Shown piece after piece: positions 8,654 through 17,560 of a DNA stretch of 38,415 nt. Each line of letters starts with the position of its first letter. Position 1 is the stretch's first letter. Origin of the DNA: an uncultured Erysipelotrichaceae bacterium (GTDB lineage Bacteria; Bacillota_I; Bacilli_A; Erysipelotrichales; Erysipelotrichaceae); contig CALUZH010000017.1 in the NCBI GenBank assembly GCA_944325255.1, positions 1 through 38,415 of the forward strand. Reading direction: 5' to 3'. Made by a program: the position numbers and the translations under genes. The notes beneath the pieces are model-generated. The model was not told where the DNA came from. It made no database searches and was given only the letters and a program-made list of their open reading frames with translations.

Positions 8654-8804
8654 GAAAAAAATAAAATTCCATATAAAAATAAAAGCCCTACAATTTGAGC
8701 TACTTATAAAAGTTAAGCGCAAAAAGTAAAGCTACATACCGATTTAATTATATATCGCCGTCCCTTATATTTCAAAAATCAACAATATTAGGCAAAAGCT
8801 GATT

Positions 8805-8831
8805 AAAGGCAGACTATAAGAGTCTGCCTTT
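8805..8831. terminator. Bidirectional terminator between rarA and the ABC operon
   Basis: AAAGGCAGACT and AGTCTGCCTTT form a perfect 11-bp stem with a TATAA loop. The ends give short T-runs on both strands. It lies between convergent genes and can serve both. The rest of the gap (8654-8804) shows no gene or RNA that I can support. Confidence 0.75.
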
Positions 8832-8858
8832 AAGCTTCATAATACTTGAAAAGGATTT

Positions 8859-10670
8859 TTATCCCTCAAATTGGGAGTTATATAGTTCGGCATAGAAACC
8901 GCCTTTAGCCAATAAATCTTGGTGATTTCCCACTTCGACAATATCGCCCTCCTTTAAGACAATAATCATATCGGCATTTTTAATGGTTGATAAGCGATGG
9001 GCAATCACAAAGGATGTTCGACCCTTCATCAAGTCTTCCATACCCTTTTGAATCAATTGTTCAGTACGGGTATCGACACTGGATGTAGCTTCATCAAGAA
9101 TTAAAATCTTCGGATTTTTCAAAAAGGCCCGGGCAATAGTCAAAAGCTGTTTTTGACCCTGCGATATGGCTGAAGATTCCTCGGATATTTCGGTATCATA
9201 ACCATCATCCAGAGTACGGATAAAGTGGTCAACATAAGCCATTTTAGCGGCCTTAATAACTTCTTCATCACTGGCGTCAGGTTTACCATAGCGGATATTG
9301 TCCTTGATTGAACCCGAATATAACCAAGCATCCTGTAAGACCATACCAAATAAGGAACGTAAATCATGGCGGGTAAAATCATTGATATTATGACCGTCAA
9401 TGTATATGGCTCCACCGTTTAATTCATAAAAGCGCATCAATAATTTAACCAAGGTAGTCTTGCCGGCACCGGTTGGTCCGACAATGGCAATTTGCTTGCC
9501 TGGGGCTACATACATTGAAAAATTCTTGATGATTATTTCATCAGGATCATAGCCGAAACGGACATTTTCAAAGACAACATTGCCGGCAATATTGATATTG
9601 CCCTTATCATCATAAATACTCAACGGATGTTCAGTATCCGGATCTTCTTCCTTTTCTTCTAAGATTTCAAATACTCTTTCGGCCGATGCTGCCATCGCCT
9701 GCAAGATATTAAGAATTTGGGCAACTTGCGATACCGGCTGATTCATTTGTCGTACATACTGGATAAAGGCTTGAATATCGCCAATCGGAATACGTCCTTG
9801 AATTACTTCGAGACCCCCGACAAGGCAAACGGCAACATAGCCGACATTACCTAAAAAGACCGTTACCGGATGCATGACAGCCGATAAAAATTGCGATTTG
9901 TGAGCGGAAGTGAATAATTCTTCATTCATTACATCAAAATCGGCAATGGCCTTATCCTCATAATTGAAGGTTTTGACAATTATATGGCCGCCATACATTT
10001 CTTCAATATGGCCATTGACATGGCCCAGATAAGTTTGCTGGCGATAGAAATACTTTTGTGATTTCTTAACGATAAAGGCCGCACAAAGTCCTGATGTCGG
10101 TATTACCAATAAGGCAATGATGGAAAGTTTCCAGGATATCGAAAACATCATCACCAGAACCCCGATGACCGTAACCACACTGCTTAAAATCTGTTGGATG
10201 GAAGAGTTAAGATTTTGGGAGATATTATCGACATCATTGGTAACCCGGGATAAGATCTCCCCATGGGTCTGGCCGTCAAAATACTTAAGCGGCAGGCGGT
10301 TGAGCTTCAAAGAAATATCCCGACGTAAATTATAGGATATCGCCGTAGAAACCCCGGAAAGTATCCAATTTGAACAATATGTAATCAATGAGCTCAGCAG
10401 GTAGATAAATAAAAGGAAGGCCAGGATACGGAAAATAGCCATAAAGTCAATACCCGGACCGCCGGAGGCCTTGCTTACAATACCGTTGAACAACAAGGTG
10501 GTCGCTTCACCTGAGATCTTTGGTCCGGCAATGGTAAGCAAGGTTCCGATAACAGTTATAAATAAGACAAAGATGATTTTGCCATAGTAAGGACGAAGAT
10601 GGCGAATAAGGTCAAGCATCGTCTTTTTAAAGTTTTTAGCCTTGGCGGCTTGAACCGGTCTTCTAGACAT
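8859..10670 (-). CDS. ABC exporter, catalytic half (second system)
   Basis: This 603-residue half-transporter has a six-helix domain (about 25-320) and an ATPase domain with Walker A GPTGAGKTT, signature ISQGQ, Walker B 'ILILDEATSS' with the catalytic Glu, and the switch His in 'FVIAHRLS'. It closely parallels the 627-residue subunit at 774-2657, including the opening 'MSRR' and the LSQGQ/ISQGQ variant, so the two systems look like paralogues. GAGGAGG precedes the ATG, and the start overlaps the partner's stop by 8 bases. Confidence 0.92.
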   Translation of the reverse strand: MSRRPVQAAKAKNFKKTMLDLIRHLRPYYGKIIFVLFITVIGTLLTIAGPKISGEATTLLFNGIVSKASGGPGIDFMAIFRILAFLLFIYLLSSLITYCSNWILSGVSTAISYNLRRDISLKLNRLPLKYFDGQTHGEILSRVTNDVDNISQNLNSSIQQILSSVVTVIGVLVMMFSISWKLSIIALLVIPTSGLCAAFIVKKSQKYFYRQQTYLGHVNGHIEEMYGGHIIVKTFNYEDKAIADFDVMNEELFTSAHKSQFLSAVMHPVTVFLGNVGYVAVCLVGGLEVIQGRIPIGDIQAFIQYVRQMNQPVSQVAQILNILQAMAASAERVFEILEEKEEDPDTEHPLSIYDDKGNINIAGNVVFENVRFGYDPDEIIIKNFSMYVAPGKQIAIVGPTGAGKTTLVKLLMRFYELNGGAIYIDGHNINDFTRHDLRSLFGMVLQDAWLYSGSIKDNIRYGKPDASDEEVIKAAKMAYVDHFIRTLDDGYDTEISEESSAISQGQKQLLTIARAFLKNPKILILDEATSSVDTRTEQLIQKGMEDLMKGRTSFVIAHRLSTIKNADMIIVLKEGDIVEVGNHQDLLAKGGFYAELYNSQFEG

Positions 10671-12810
10671 TAGCTAATTCCTCCTCACTAAGCTGCGACT
10701 TGGCTATTTCTTGATATACGGCACAATTTTTGAGCAAATCCTCATGTTTTCCCATGCCGACGATCTCGCCGTCACTCAAGACAATGATCTTATCGGCATT
10801 TTTGATGGTCGAAATTCTTTGAGCCACAATAAGCACCATGGCCTTAGTTTTAGCGATCATCTTGGAAAGCCCTTCTCTTAAGCGTTTATCGGTTTGATAA
10901 TCAAGAGCCGAGAAAGAATCATCAAAAATATAAATAGCGGCATCCTTAACTAACGCCCGGGCAATAGAAAGCCGTTGTTTCTGGCCACCTGATACATTGG
11001 TACCGCCTTGAACTATCGGACTTTCTAGGCCTTCGTCCTTTTCGGCGATGATATTGCTGGATTGCGATATTTCAATGGCCATGTTCAGGCGATCGTCGCT
11101 TACTTCCTTGCCGAATTTAATATTTGATTCAATAGTACCGGTAAATAAAAGGGCCTTTTGCGGCACATAACCGATATGCTCCCGCAAATCTTCCTGGGCC
11201 ATATCTCGGATATCAACATCGCCGATGCTTATTCGGCCTTCAGAGACATCAAAAAGTCGCGGTATCAATTTAATCAAGGTTGACTTGCCGCTGCCCGTTG
11301 AACCGATAAAGGCTACCGTTTCTCCCGGTTTGGCACTAAAAGAAATATTTTTTAGAACATATTCTTCAGCCTTAGGATATTTAAAGGATACATCGGCAAA
11401 ACATAGCTCGCCGTTTTCCGGGAAACTTTGCGGCTTTTCAATATCATTGATGCTGTTTTCCATATCTAATACTTCAAATATTCTTTCGGCACTGACCAAG
11501 GATCTTGGCACCATGATCCAAATCATCGCCACGATCATAAAGGACATCAAAACATTCATGGCATATTGAATAAAGGCCATCATTTCGCCGACACTCATGG
11601 CATTGATATTAATTTGTTCAGCCCCGAACCAGATAATTAAAACCGTCAGGGCATTCATCACAAACATCATAAACGGCATCATGACCGACATCGCCCGGGA
11701 AACAAATAAATTAATCTTACTTAATGCCTTATTGGCAAGATCGAAGCGATCTTCTTCTCTTTTTTCATAATTAAAAGCGCGAATGACCAGGATACCTTCC
11801 AAAAATTCCTGCATAACCTTATTTAAGCGGTCAACAAGTGATTGGATCTTTTTAAAGCGTGGCATGGCCACCAATAAGGTTATAATCATCGCCAAGGAAA
11901 TAACCGCAATTGCTACCAGTAATAACCATAAAAGATCCGGATAACGGAAGACTTTTAATACTGAGACAATACCCATCATCGGAGCGATAAGAATGATTCT
12001 GAGCATCATTTGGATAAGCATTTGTACCTGCTGGATATCATTGGTGGTCCTGGTTATTAAAGACGAGGAAGAAAAACGGGAAAATTCCGCACTGGAAAAA
12101 GATTCAACCTTACTGAAGACATCATGGCGCAGATTCTTGGCCACCTTACATGCCACCATGGTAGCTAAATAAGTGGAAGATATTTGGCAAATTACCCCCA
12201 ACAAGGATATGCCAAGCATCTCTAAACCGGTATATAAAATATAATTGGTCTGCAATACTTCGGTATTTACGCCAACCTGTTTATATTCTTGAGTTAAGGC
12301 ACTTATCGCTGCGCTGCTTAGATTATCGGCATATGATGATGTCGCCTCATCAAGTTTTATAATGAGCTCATCTTTGGCGGCAGCTGATGCGGCAATCGTT
12401 TCATAGATTGAAGCGCTGTTTTTATCATTATCGATCAAGGAAACATAGACGATCGGCTTAATGAAATAATCATCGAGCTTAACCTCATCTTTTAGATAAT
12501 AAACATCATTTTTAAAAACTACGCTTTGCCCGCCGACTACCGCTTCCTGTCCGCTATTTAAAAGCTCATAGTGGCTCAAAACTTCTTCTTTGACTGAATC
12601 ATCCATAAAGATGAGATAGTGGTCCATCGTTGTCTTTTCAACGACTAAAGGCGTAGCATTTTCCACCCCGCCATATTGGATACCGTTGGTGACGATATTG
12701 CTCATATAGTCCGGCAAAGATAACTCCGTTTGTACTTGAGCAAAGGTCAAGCCGACAATCATTATCACAATCCACCAGAATGGTTTTAAATATCTGAGTA
12801 ATTTACGCAT
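10663..12810 (-). CDS. ABC exporter, degenerate half with large outer domain
   Basis: This 715-residue half-transporter has Walker A GSTGSGKST and signature VSGGQ, but Walker B is 'IYIFDDSFS' (Asp for the catalytic Glu) and the switch His is Gln ('LIVAQRIST'). It is therefore the non-hydrolysing half. Between the first helix (about 10-28) and the second (about 195-215) there is a hydrophilic insert of roughly 150 residues that should lie outside the cell. BmrD of Bacillus is also known to carry an extracellular domain, so this may be a BmrD-like partner. GAGGAG precedes the ATG. Unlike the first exporter it has no adjacent regulator gene. Confidence 0.9.
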   Translation of the reverse strand: MRKLLRYLKPFWWIVIMIVGLTFAQVQTELSLPDYMSNIVTNGIQYGGVENATPLVVEKTTMDHYLIFMDDSVKEEVLSHYELLNSGQEAVVGGQSVVFKNDVYYLKDEVKLDDYFIKPIVYVSLIDNDKNSASIYETIAASAAAKDELIIKLDEATSSYADNLSSAAISALTQEYKQVGVNTEVLQTNYILYTGLEMLGISLLGVICQISSTYLATMVACKVAKNLRHDVFSKVESFSSAEFSRFSSSSLITRTTNDIQQVQMLIQMMLRIILIAPMMGIVSVLKVFRYPDLLWLLLVAIAVISLAMIITLLVAMPRFKKIQSLVDRLNKVMQEFLEGILVIRAFNYEKREEDRFDLANKALSKINLFVSRAMSVMMPFMMFVMNALTVLIIWFGAEQININAMSVGEMMAFIQYAMNVLMSFMIVAMIWIMVPRSLVSAERIFEVLDMENSINDIEKPQSFPENGELCFADVSFKYPKAEEYVLKNISFSAKPGETVAFIGSTGSGKSTLIKLIPRLFDVSEGRISIGDVDIRDMAQEDLREHIGYVPQKALLFTGTIESNIKFGKEVSDDRLNMAIEISQSSNIIAEKDEGLESPIVQGGTNVSGGQKQRLSIARALVKDAAIYIFDDSFSALDYQTDKRLREGLSKMIAKTKAMVLIVAQRISTIKNADKIIVLSDGEIVGMGKHEDLLKNCAVYQEIAKSQLSEEELANV

Positions 12811-12852
12811 ATCAAAACTCCTCGAGTCTTAATTTTAACACGTTGTAAAAAG

Positions 12853-12888
12853 AAAAAAAGAATTGTGGGATAAAACACACAATTCTTG
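12853..12888 (-). terminator. Terminator after the WecA-like gene
   Basis: On the minus strand AAGAATTGTG and CACAATTCTT pair around a short loop and are followed by TTTTTTTC. The stem begins a few bases after the stop of the sugar-phosphate transferase gene. A TGTTAAAAT extended -10 just beyond it could start the ABC operon. Confidence 0.85.
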
Positions 12889-12891
12889 CAC

Positions 12892-14016
12892 TTATTTAGC
12901 ACTTGTATCATCATGACGTAACTTATTGGCTTCAAAGAAGGCATCGGCACTTTTACGCGGATGACCGATGGTCCTTCTTAAAAAACCGATAAGCGGATGA
13001 AAACGGGGATTAATCATGCCGGTCAATTCAATAAATATCCAGGCACAGATACATAATATTGCCAATATCACGACCCCGATAGCTTCATTAAAATAAGTAA
13101 TAACCGCCGAAACCCCAAACAGGAAGGTCACGAAATATAATAATAAAACGGTATTGCGATGGGATAAACCAATCTTATACATTAAGACATGATGAAGATG
13201 ACTGCGGTCAGCTTCGGAAATCTTCTGGCCCTTAAGCTTGCGGCGAATGATCGCTAAGCAGGTATCCGATAAAGGGACAAAAAGAATAATGATCGGAAAG
13301 CCCAAGGTAATAAAGGTTGAGGTCTTAAAACCTAAAAGACTTAAACAGGCAATCATATAGCCCATAAATAAGGCCCCGCAATCCCCGACAAAGATCGATG
13401 CCGGATGAAAATTATAAGGCAAAAAGCCAGCTATGCCCCCCACCAGAATCAGGGCAATAACACAAATATCCCGGCGACCCATAAAAAAGCCGATCAAGCC
13501 GATAACACACAAAACAATAAAGGATATACCGCTTGAAAGACCATCCAAACCATCAATAAGATTAATCGCATTGGCTACCCCGACAATCCATAATATCGAT
13601 ACCAAGAAAGATATCGGGCGAATATCAAAGGCGATAAATTCAAAATTAATGAAATCCAAGGACAAATTGCCAAAGATAATGACATATAAGGCTGCGGCCA
13701 ATTGAAAGCCGAATTTCACTATCGGTTTAAGATCAAAGATATCATCGATAAGGCCACCCAAAAAGATAATAAGCGCCCCGATCAATATGGCATTTAAAGT
13801 CTTGTCGGCTCTTACAAAAATGGCCATCGTCAACATAAAAGACAAAAAGATGGCCAATCCGCCCATGCGGACAATTCTGCCATGATGGACGGTACGATTA
13901 TTTTCTAGGGCATATATTTTTAAGGCAAAACCGATTCTTTTGGCAAGCGGCGTCAATAAAAGAGCGATTATAAAGGCAGTCAAAAAATACGGCATGGCGC
14001 CCAATACTAAATTCAC
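12892..14016 (-). CDS. WecA/TagO-type undecaprenyl-phosphate sugar-1-phosphate transferase
   Basis: This 374-residue membrane protein belongs to the MraY/WecA/TagO family, which moves a sugar 1-phosphate (often GlcNAc-1-P) onto undecaprenyl phosphate at the inner membrane face. Family marks are 'VRMGGLAIFLSF' (about 49-60), 'LIFLGGLIDDIFDLKP' with the DD pair, 'NAINLIDGLDGLSSG' (about 149-163), 'NFHPASIFVGDCGALF' and the His-rich 'ADRSHLHHVL'. About ten membrane helices are visible. It starts at GTG with AGGAGG 7 bases upstream. It likely starts teichoic-acid, exopolysaccharide or glycan synthesis; the exact product is not readable. Confidence 0.9.
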   Translation of the reverse strand: MNLVLGAMPYFLTAFIIALLLTPLAKRIGFALKIYALENNRTVHHGRIVRMGGLAIFLSFMLTMAIFVRADKTLNAILIGALIIFLGGLIDDIFDLKPIVKFGFQLAAALYVIIFGNLSLDFINFEFIAFDIRPISFLVSILWIVGVANAINLIDGLDGLSSGISFIVLCVIGLIGFFMGRRDICVIALILVGGIAGFLPYNFHPASIFVGDCGALFMGYMIACLSLLGFKTSTFITLGFPIIILFVPLSDTCLAIIRRKLKGQKISEADRSHLHHVLMYKIGLSHRNTVLLLYFVTFLFGVSAVITYFNEAIGVVILAILCICAWIFIELTGMINPRFHPLIGFLRRTIGHPRKSADAFFEANKLRHDDTSAK

Positions 14017-14041
14017 CCGCTCACCTCCTGAAAAAAATCAC

Positions 14042-14062
14042 TTACCGTAATTTTACCGTAAT
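14042..14062. repeat. Tandem TTACCGTAAT direct repeat, 11-base period
   Basis: TTACCGTAAT occurs at 14042-14051 and 14053-14062, one helical turn apart, 26-46 bases upstream of the WecA-like start. Same-face spacing suggests a regulator binding site. The remaining gap to 14152 has only a weak imperfect hairpin near 14105-14136. Confidence 0.5.
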
Positions 14063-14152
14063 CTTTAAGCCATTTCAAACTTTCTAATAAAGACCAACAT
14101 TCTTTTAAAAAGTCTTGTCAATTGCTAAAAGGCTTGATAATTCAATTTATCT

Positions 14153-14368
14153 TTATACCAATGATTGAACATCCCTGAAGCCATACATGATGGCCATAAT
14201 AAATTGGCCCATCAAAAAAGCCAAGGCCATAGCCAAGACAATATATAATACCTGCGCAGCCATGACATGATTTTTCTTTAGAAAACGATTAAAATCCAAG
14301 GCCGACAAAGCATATAAACTAATCGCAAAAGTGACAAAATAAATAAGCAAACGAATAAAATAAGTCAT
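14153..14368 (-). CDS. DUF1146 (YwzB-like) small membrane protein
   Basis: This 71-residue protein has two hydrophobic helices (about 4-24 and 40-62) joined by 'DFNRFLKKNHVMAAQVLYIVL'. This layout, with the basic 'FLKK' patch followed by Q-[VIL]-LY, matches the DUF1146 family typified by YwzB of Bacillus subtilis. The function is unknown; in other Bacillota such genes often lie near ATP synthase or murA. It overlaps the preceding NagA-like gene by 4 bases (ATGA) and is the last gene of the tsaC operon. Confidence 0.75.
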   Translation of the reverse strand: MTYFIRLLIYFVTFAISLYALSALDFNRFLKKNHVMAAQVLYIVLAMALAFLMGQFIMAIMYGFRDVQSLV

Positions 14369-15261
14369 TTTTTTAACCTTCCTTCCTTAAAGCCGCAAAC
14401 GATTGCCCCCTTATTATCCACTATGGCAAAATCGGCATTGCGGCCCTTGATTAAGGCCCCTTTGAGCGGATCTCGGTAATATAAGCGATAAAAATTAAGA
14501 CTTAAAATATTGGCAATATCCATAAAGTCCATACCGGCTTCAAGAAGCTTATAAGCCTCATTTTTGCCTAGAAGATAGCGATGGTCATGGAATTTAGCGA
14601 CAAATCTTAAATTATCCAAGGGTTCATCTTCGCTTAAGACCAAATAAGTCTGGCTTTGCAACATGGCCTCAATCAAAATATTAGTCTTTGGCTTATCGGC
14701 CTTAAATAATTCCCAATAGCCGTCAGCCTTAGAAGAAGACTTTGACGGATAAGGTTTTAAAAAGACAGGCATATCCTCACGCAAGAGTTCGATGGTTTTT
14801 TTATCGCTTCCATAAGGTAAGGATAAGGAAATAATATCCTTATTCATCTTTAACCAGGCAATAGTTCTTAATGGCAAATCCCCACGCTCAAAATCCAAAT
14901 GAAAGCCAAGGCAACTGCTATTTTTAAAATAGCTTTTATCAAATTTTAAAAATAGCGCCAAATCATTTAAATCATGAAGCTTAAAAACGGCAATAAAGCC
15001 AAAACATGCCCGTTTGCAAAGATAATTATCGAGGGCTTCATAATAGGTCTTGGAAGTATCGATAATCGCAATATAGCGGACAAAGGAAGGCAAGACATTA
15101 AGGCCTTTCAAATCGATAATCTCGGTATCTTCTTCGATATCCTGGGGATGATCATAATAGATTCTTTTAATTTTCCCGTTTTCACTAAGTATGGCCCCAT
15201 CCAGTATTTCTTTGATCCCGTCAGGATAGATACGGGCATTAATAAACAGACGCCGGGTCAT
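14365..15261 (-). CDS. Degenerate NagA-like amidohydrolase homologue
   Basis: This 298-residue protein has both ends of an N-acetylglucosamine-6-phosphate deacetylase. The N-terminal part is 'INARIYPDG...LDGAILSENGKIKRI...IDLKGLNVLPSF'. The C-terminal part is 'LSLNFYRLYY...KGALIKGRNADFAIVD'. Family NagA is about 380 residues and carries metal and catalytic residues in HxH, HLEGPF and later His/Asp motifs. Here the expected HxH after 'LPSF' is missing, the HLEGPF region reads 'FHLDFERG', and the middle is shortened. It is probably not a classical deacetylase and may have a changed or regulatory role. It starts 2 bases after the pyrophosphatase stop. Confidence 0.65.
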   Translation of the reverse strand: MTRRLFINARIYPDGIKEILDGAILSENGKIKRIYYDHPQDIEEDTEIIDLKGLNVLPSFVRYIAIIDTSKTYYEALDNYLCKRACFGFIAVFKLHDLNDLALFLKFDKSYFKNSSCLGFHLDFERGDLPLRTIAWLKMNKDIISLSLPYGSDKKTIELLREDMPVFLKPYPSKSSSKADGYWELFKADKPKTNILIEAMLQSQTYLVLSEDEPLDNLRFVAKFHDHRYLLGKNEAYKLLEAGMDFMDIANILSLNFYRLYYRDPLKGALIKGRNADFAIVDNKGAIVCGFKEGRLKK

Positions 15262-15263
15262 TT

Positions 15264-16883
15264 TTATTTTTCCAAGATCTCAATAACTTTAGGCAAAACC
15301 TGTTTTTTACGGGAAATAATATTCGGGGCATATTCGCCATTCATAACTTCTTTGAAACCGTCTTTGGCCAATTCCTTCTTGCGTCCGGCAAATAGAATAA
15401 AGGAACCGGAGGCATTAGGATTGGTGAAGATAACCATCATCAAATCATATTTCTGGCTGATGCATTCTTTTTCGACATACTCATTGACTTTTTCCTTGAT
15501 GGCATTATATTCTTCTTCGCTGCGGCAAGGAGTTTGGCTTAAACCGACCTTATAATGACCGATATTAAATTCCTTAAAGTCGCCATATACGACATCAATA
15601 GTCTTCTTATTCAAGATTGAACCGGCGGAATTAATTAATCCTTCATGCAGATCCGTAATCGAAACGCCGCTGATTTCTTCAAGCTTTTTAGCCGTTGTGA
15701 TATCAATCTCGGTAGTCGTCGGTGATTTGAAATTCAAAGTATCGGCAATAATACCGCCCAATAATAAACCGGCCATCTCTTTGGAAAGCGGAGTATTGCT
15801 GGCGAAATATTTTAAGGCGACAATGGTACAGGTAGCACCGACAATCATCGTAGTAATGGTAATCGGATTGATGGTTTCGATACCACCCATCCGGTGGTGG
15901 TCGACAATCTCAATAATTTCGCCCTCATCAATATCATCGATCGTTTGTTTTTCCTCGTTATGGTCAACCAAAATAAATTGTTTCTTGCGGTAGTTCAACA
16001 TATGATAACGGGAAATGGTACCGACAACCTTGCCTTCTTCATCCAATACCGGATAACTGCGGTAACGGGTCTTGGCCATTTTGCGGGAGACATCGGTAAC
16101 GGCATCGCTTAAACCAAAGGTAATGATATGTTCTTTCTTGACCATGACATTTTCAATGCTTGGAGCTTCAAAGATAAGTCTTGAAACATTGAGAGGACTC
16201 AAGGAAGTATGAATGACGGCAATACCGTTTTCTTTAGCTTTTTGTAAGGTAACGCTGTCAATCCAATTCTCGCCAACAATAATCAAGGCCGCAACTTTAC
16301 CATTGATGCAAAGCCGTTGAATTTCCGGATTATTGGCGGTAATGGCAATTGATCCCGGAGTAACTTCCGTATCAAAACCCGGGAAAAAATCAATAACACC
16401 GCAGGTTTTAAAACCCGGAACATCATAGATAATATTGCCTTCCAAAGTTGAAACCAGGTCCTTAAGTTTTACCTTGGCCATGATTTCTTTAAGTTCATCT
16501 TCATCACTTGATAAAAGAGAAGTCAAATCATCAACGCCGACAATGCCCTCAAGCTTGCCCTTTTTATCAGCGACAATAATACCCATATTATTTTTCTTGG
16601 TTACAATATCCATCGCTTCTTTGACGGTAATACTTTTATCGGCAATTTTCGGTTTATCATAATCAATTTCTCTGATTACCGATTTCGCCGTAAAAAGCGT
16701 CACCGGTTCTTCAAAACCGAAGCGCTCCAAAAGATATTCGGCCTCACTGCTGACCGGACCGATCTTGCCGGCTATACAATTGACCCCGTTGGCTCTTTTA
16801 TATGCTGCATAAGCAATTGCCGAAGTGATGGCATCGGTATCGGGATTTTTATGGCCGATTACATATATTGGTTTTTCTTGCAT
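15264..16883 (-). CDS. ppaC: Manganese-dependent inorganic pyrophosphatase with CBS and DRTGG domains
   Basis: This 539-residue protein is a family II (DHH) pyrophosphatase with a regulatory insert. Metal ligands are visible in 'GHKNPDTDA' (His11, Asp15, Asp17), 'VDHHRMGG' (the DHH motif, about 330) and 'IIADTLNFKSPT'. Between them lie CBS 1 (about 67-125), a DRTGG-type segment (about 126-240) and CBS 2 (about 245-300); a DHHA2 domain closes the protein. Known CBS pyrophosphatases are controlled by adenine nucleotides, and DRTGG types also by diadenosine polyphosphates. GAAGGAG precedes the ATG, 5 bases after the tsaC stop. Confidence 0.95.
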   Translation of the reverse strand: MQEKPIYVIGHKNPDTDAITSAIAYAAYKRANGVNCIAGKIGPVSSEAEYLLERFGFEEPVTLFTAKSVIREIDYDKPKIADKSITVKEAMDIVTKKNNMGIIVADKKGKLEGIVGVDDLTSLLSSDEDELKEIMAKVKLKDLVSTLEGNIIYDVPGFKTCGVIDFFPGFDTEVTPGSIAITANNPEIQRLCINGKVAALIIVGENWIDSVTLQKAKENGIAVIHTSLSPLNVSRLIFEAPSIENVMVKKEHIITFGLSDAVTDVSRKMAKTRYRSYPVLDEEGKVVGTISRYHMLNYRKKQFILVDHNEEKQTIDDIDEGEIIEIVDHHRMGGIETINPITITTMIVGATCTIVALKYFASNTPLSKEMAGLLLGGIIADTLNFKSPTTTEIDITTAKKLEEISGVSITDLHEGLINSAGSILNKKTIDVVYGDFKEFNIGHYKVGLSQTPCRSEEEYNAIKEKVNEYVEKECISQKYDLMMVIFTNPNASGSFILFAGRKKELAKDGFKEVMNGEYAPNIISRKKQVLPKVIEILEK

Positions 16884-16888
16884 AATTT

Positions 16889-17488
16889 TTACTCCTTCGC
16901 CTTGTCTATGTCTGCTTGGCTGATATCGCCTAAACGTAATATTTTTACATCGTCGCTTAAATCGACAATGGTACTGGCTGTTAAGCTTTGGGCATCGATG
17001 GTGACAATGCCGTCAATATCAGGAAGCTTTTTCATTACTTCACTATATTTTTGCATTGCCGCCTCACCGCCGATATTGGCGCTGGTTACCAATAGGGCTT
17101 TGCCTGTCTCTTTAATCAAATTTAAGATATCTTCATATGCCGGAATCCGGATGGCTATGGTCTTAAGACCGTTAGTTACAAATGAGGGTACCTGCTCGCG
17201 CTTTTCAAGGACCATCGTCAAGGGCCCCGGCCAAAAGCGCCGGGCCAGTTTTAAGGCGGTTGGCGTCAGCTTGGCCACCGCATCAACCATCTTTAAGTCG
17301 GCACACATCATCGGTAAGGGCTTATGGGCATCGCGCCTTTTAAGCCTTTTCAGTTTGGCAATGGCTTTTTCATCATCATAAATACAGGCCAAACCAAAGA
17401 CCGTATCGGTGGGAAAGGCGATGACCTTCCCGCTTTTTAAAGCCTGAGCCAAAGCTTTTAAGTCAGCAAATGAAGTGTATTTTTCCAT
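16889..17488 (-). CDS. tsaC: Threonylcarbamoyl-AMP synthase (TsaC/YwlC/Sua5 type)
   Basis: This 199-residue protein makes threonylcarbamoyl-AMP from threonine, bicarbonate and ATP, the first step of the t6A37 tRNA modification. The YrdC-domain signature is clear: 'LKSGKVIAFPTDTVFGL' (about 17-33), 'LKRLKRRDAHKPLPMM', 'FWPGPLTMVL' and 'LLVTSANIGGEAA'. It is close to a stand-alone YrdC domain and lacks the C-terminal Sua5 domain of about 340-residue forms. A TATAAT sits 7 bases before the ATG and there is no Shine-Dalgarno, so the message is probably leaderless. It heads an operon with a pyrophosphatase; the reaction releases pyrophosphate, so the pairing makes biochemical sense. Confidence 0.92.
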   Translation of the reverse strand: MEKYTSFADLKALAQALKSGKVIAFPTDTVFGLACIYDDEKAIAKLKRLKRRDAHKPLPMMCADLKMVDAVAKLTPTALKLARRFWPGPLTMVLEKREQVPSFVTNGLKTIAIRIPAYEDILNLIKETGKALLVTSANIGGEAAMQKYSEVMKKLPDIDGIVTIDAQSLTASTIVDLSDDVKILRLGDISQADIDKAKE

Positions 17489-17495
17489 GGGTTTA

Positions 17496-17501
17496 ATTAT
17501 A
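17496..17501 (-). promoter_or_regulatory. -10 box of tsaC, 7 bases from the ATG
   Basis: The minus strand reads TATAATTAAACCCATG. The distance from the TATAAT to the start codon equals the usual distance to the transcription start, so the mRNA would begin at the ATG. Confidence 0.6.
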
Positions 17502-17560
17502 CCATAGATAATGGGCTTTAGGCATTTTAAGCATGGTTAATTAGTTAAAACTAACAATCA

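Noticed and set aside
14105-14136. A TTGACA at 14105-14136 as the promoter of the WecA-like gene
   Set aside because: No matching -10 box lies at the right distance, and the same bases can form a weak imperfect hairpin at the end of the tsaC operon, so neither call is firm.
14974-15555. A 193-codon plus-strand frame across the NagA-like and pyrophosphatase genes
   Set aside because: It is antisense to two well-supported coupled genes and gives no recognisable protein.
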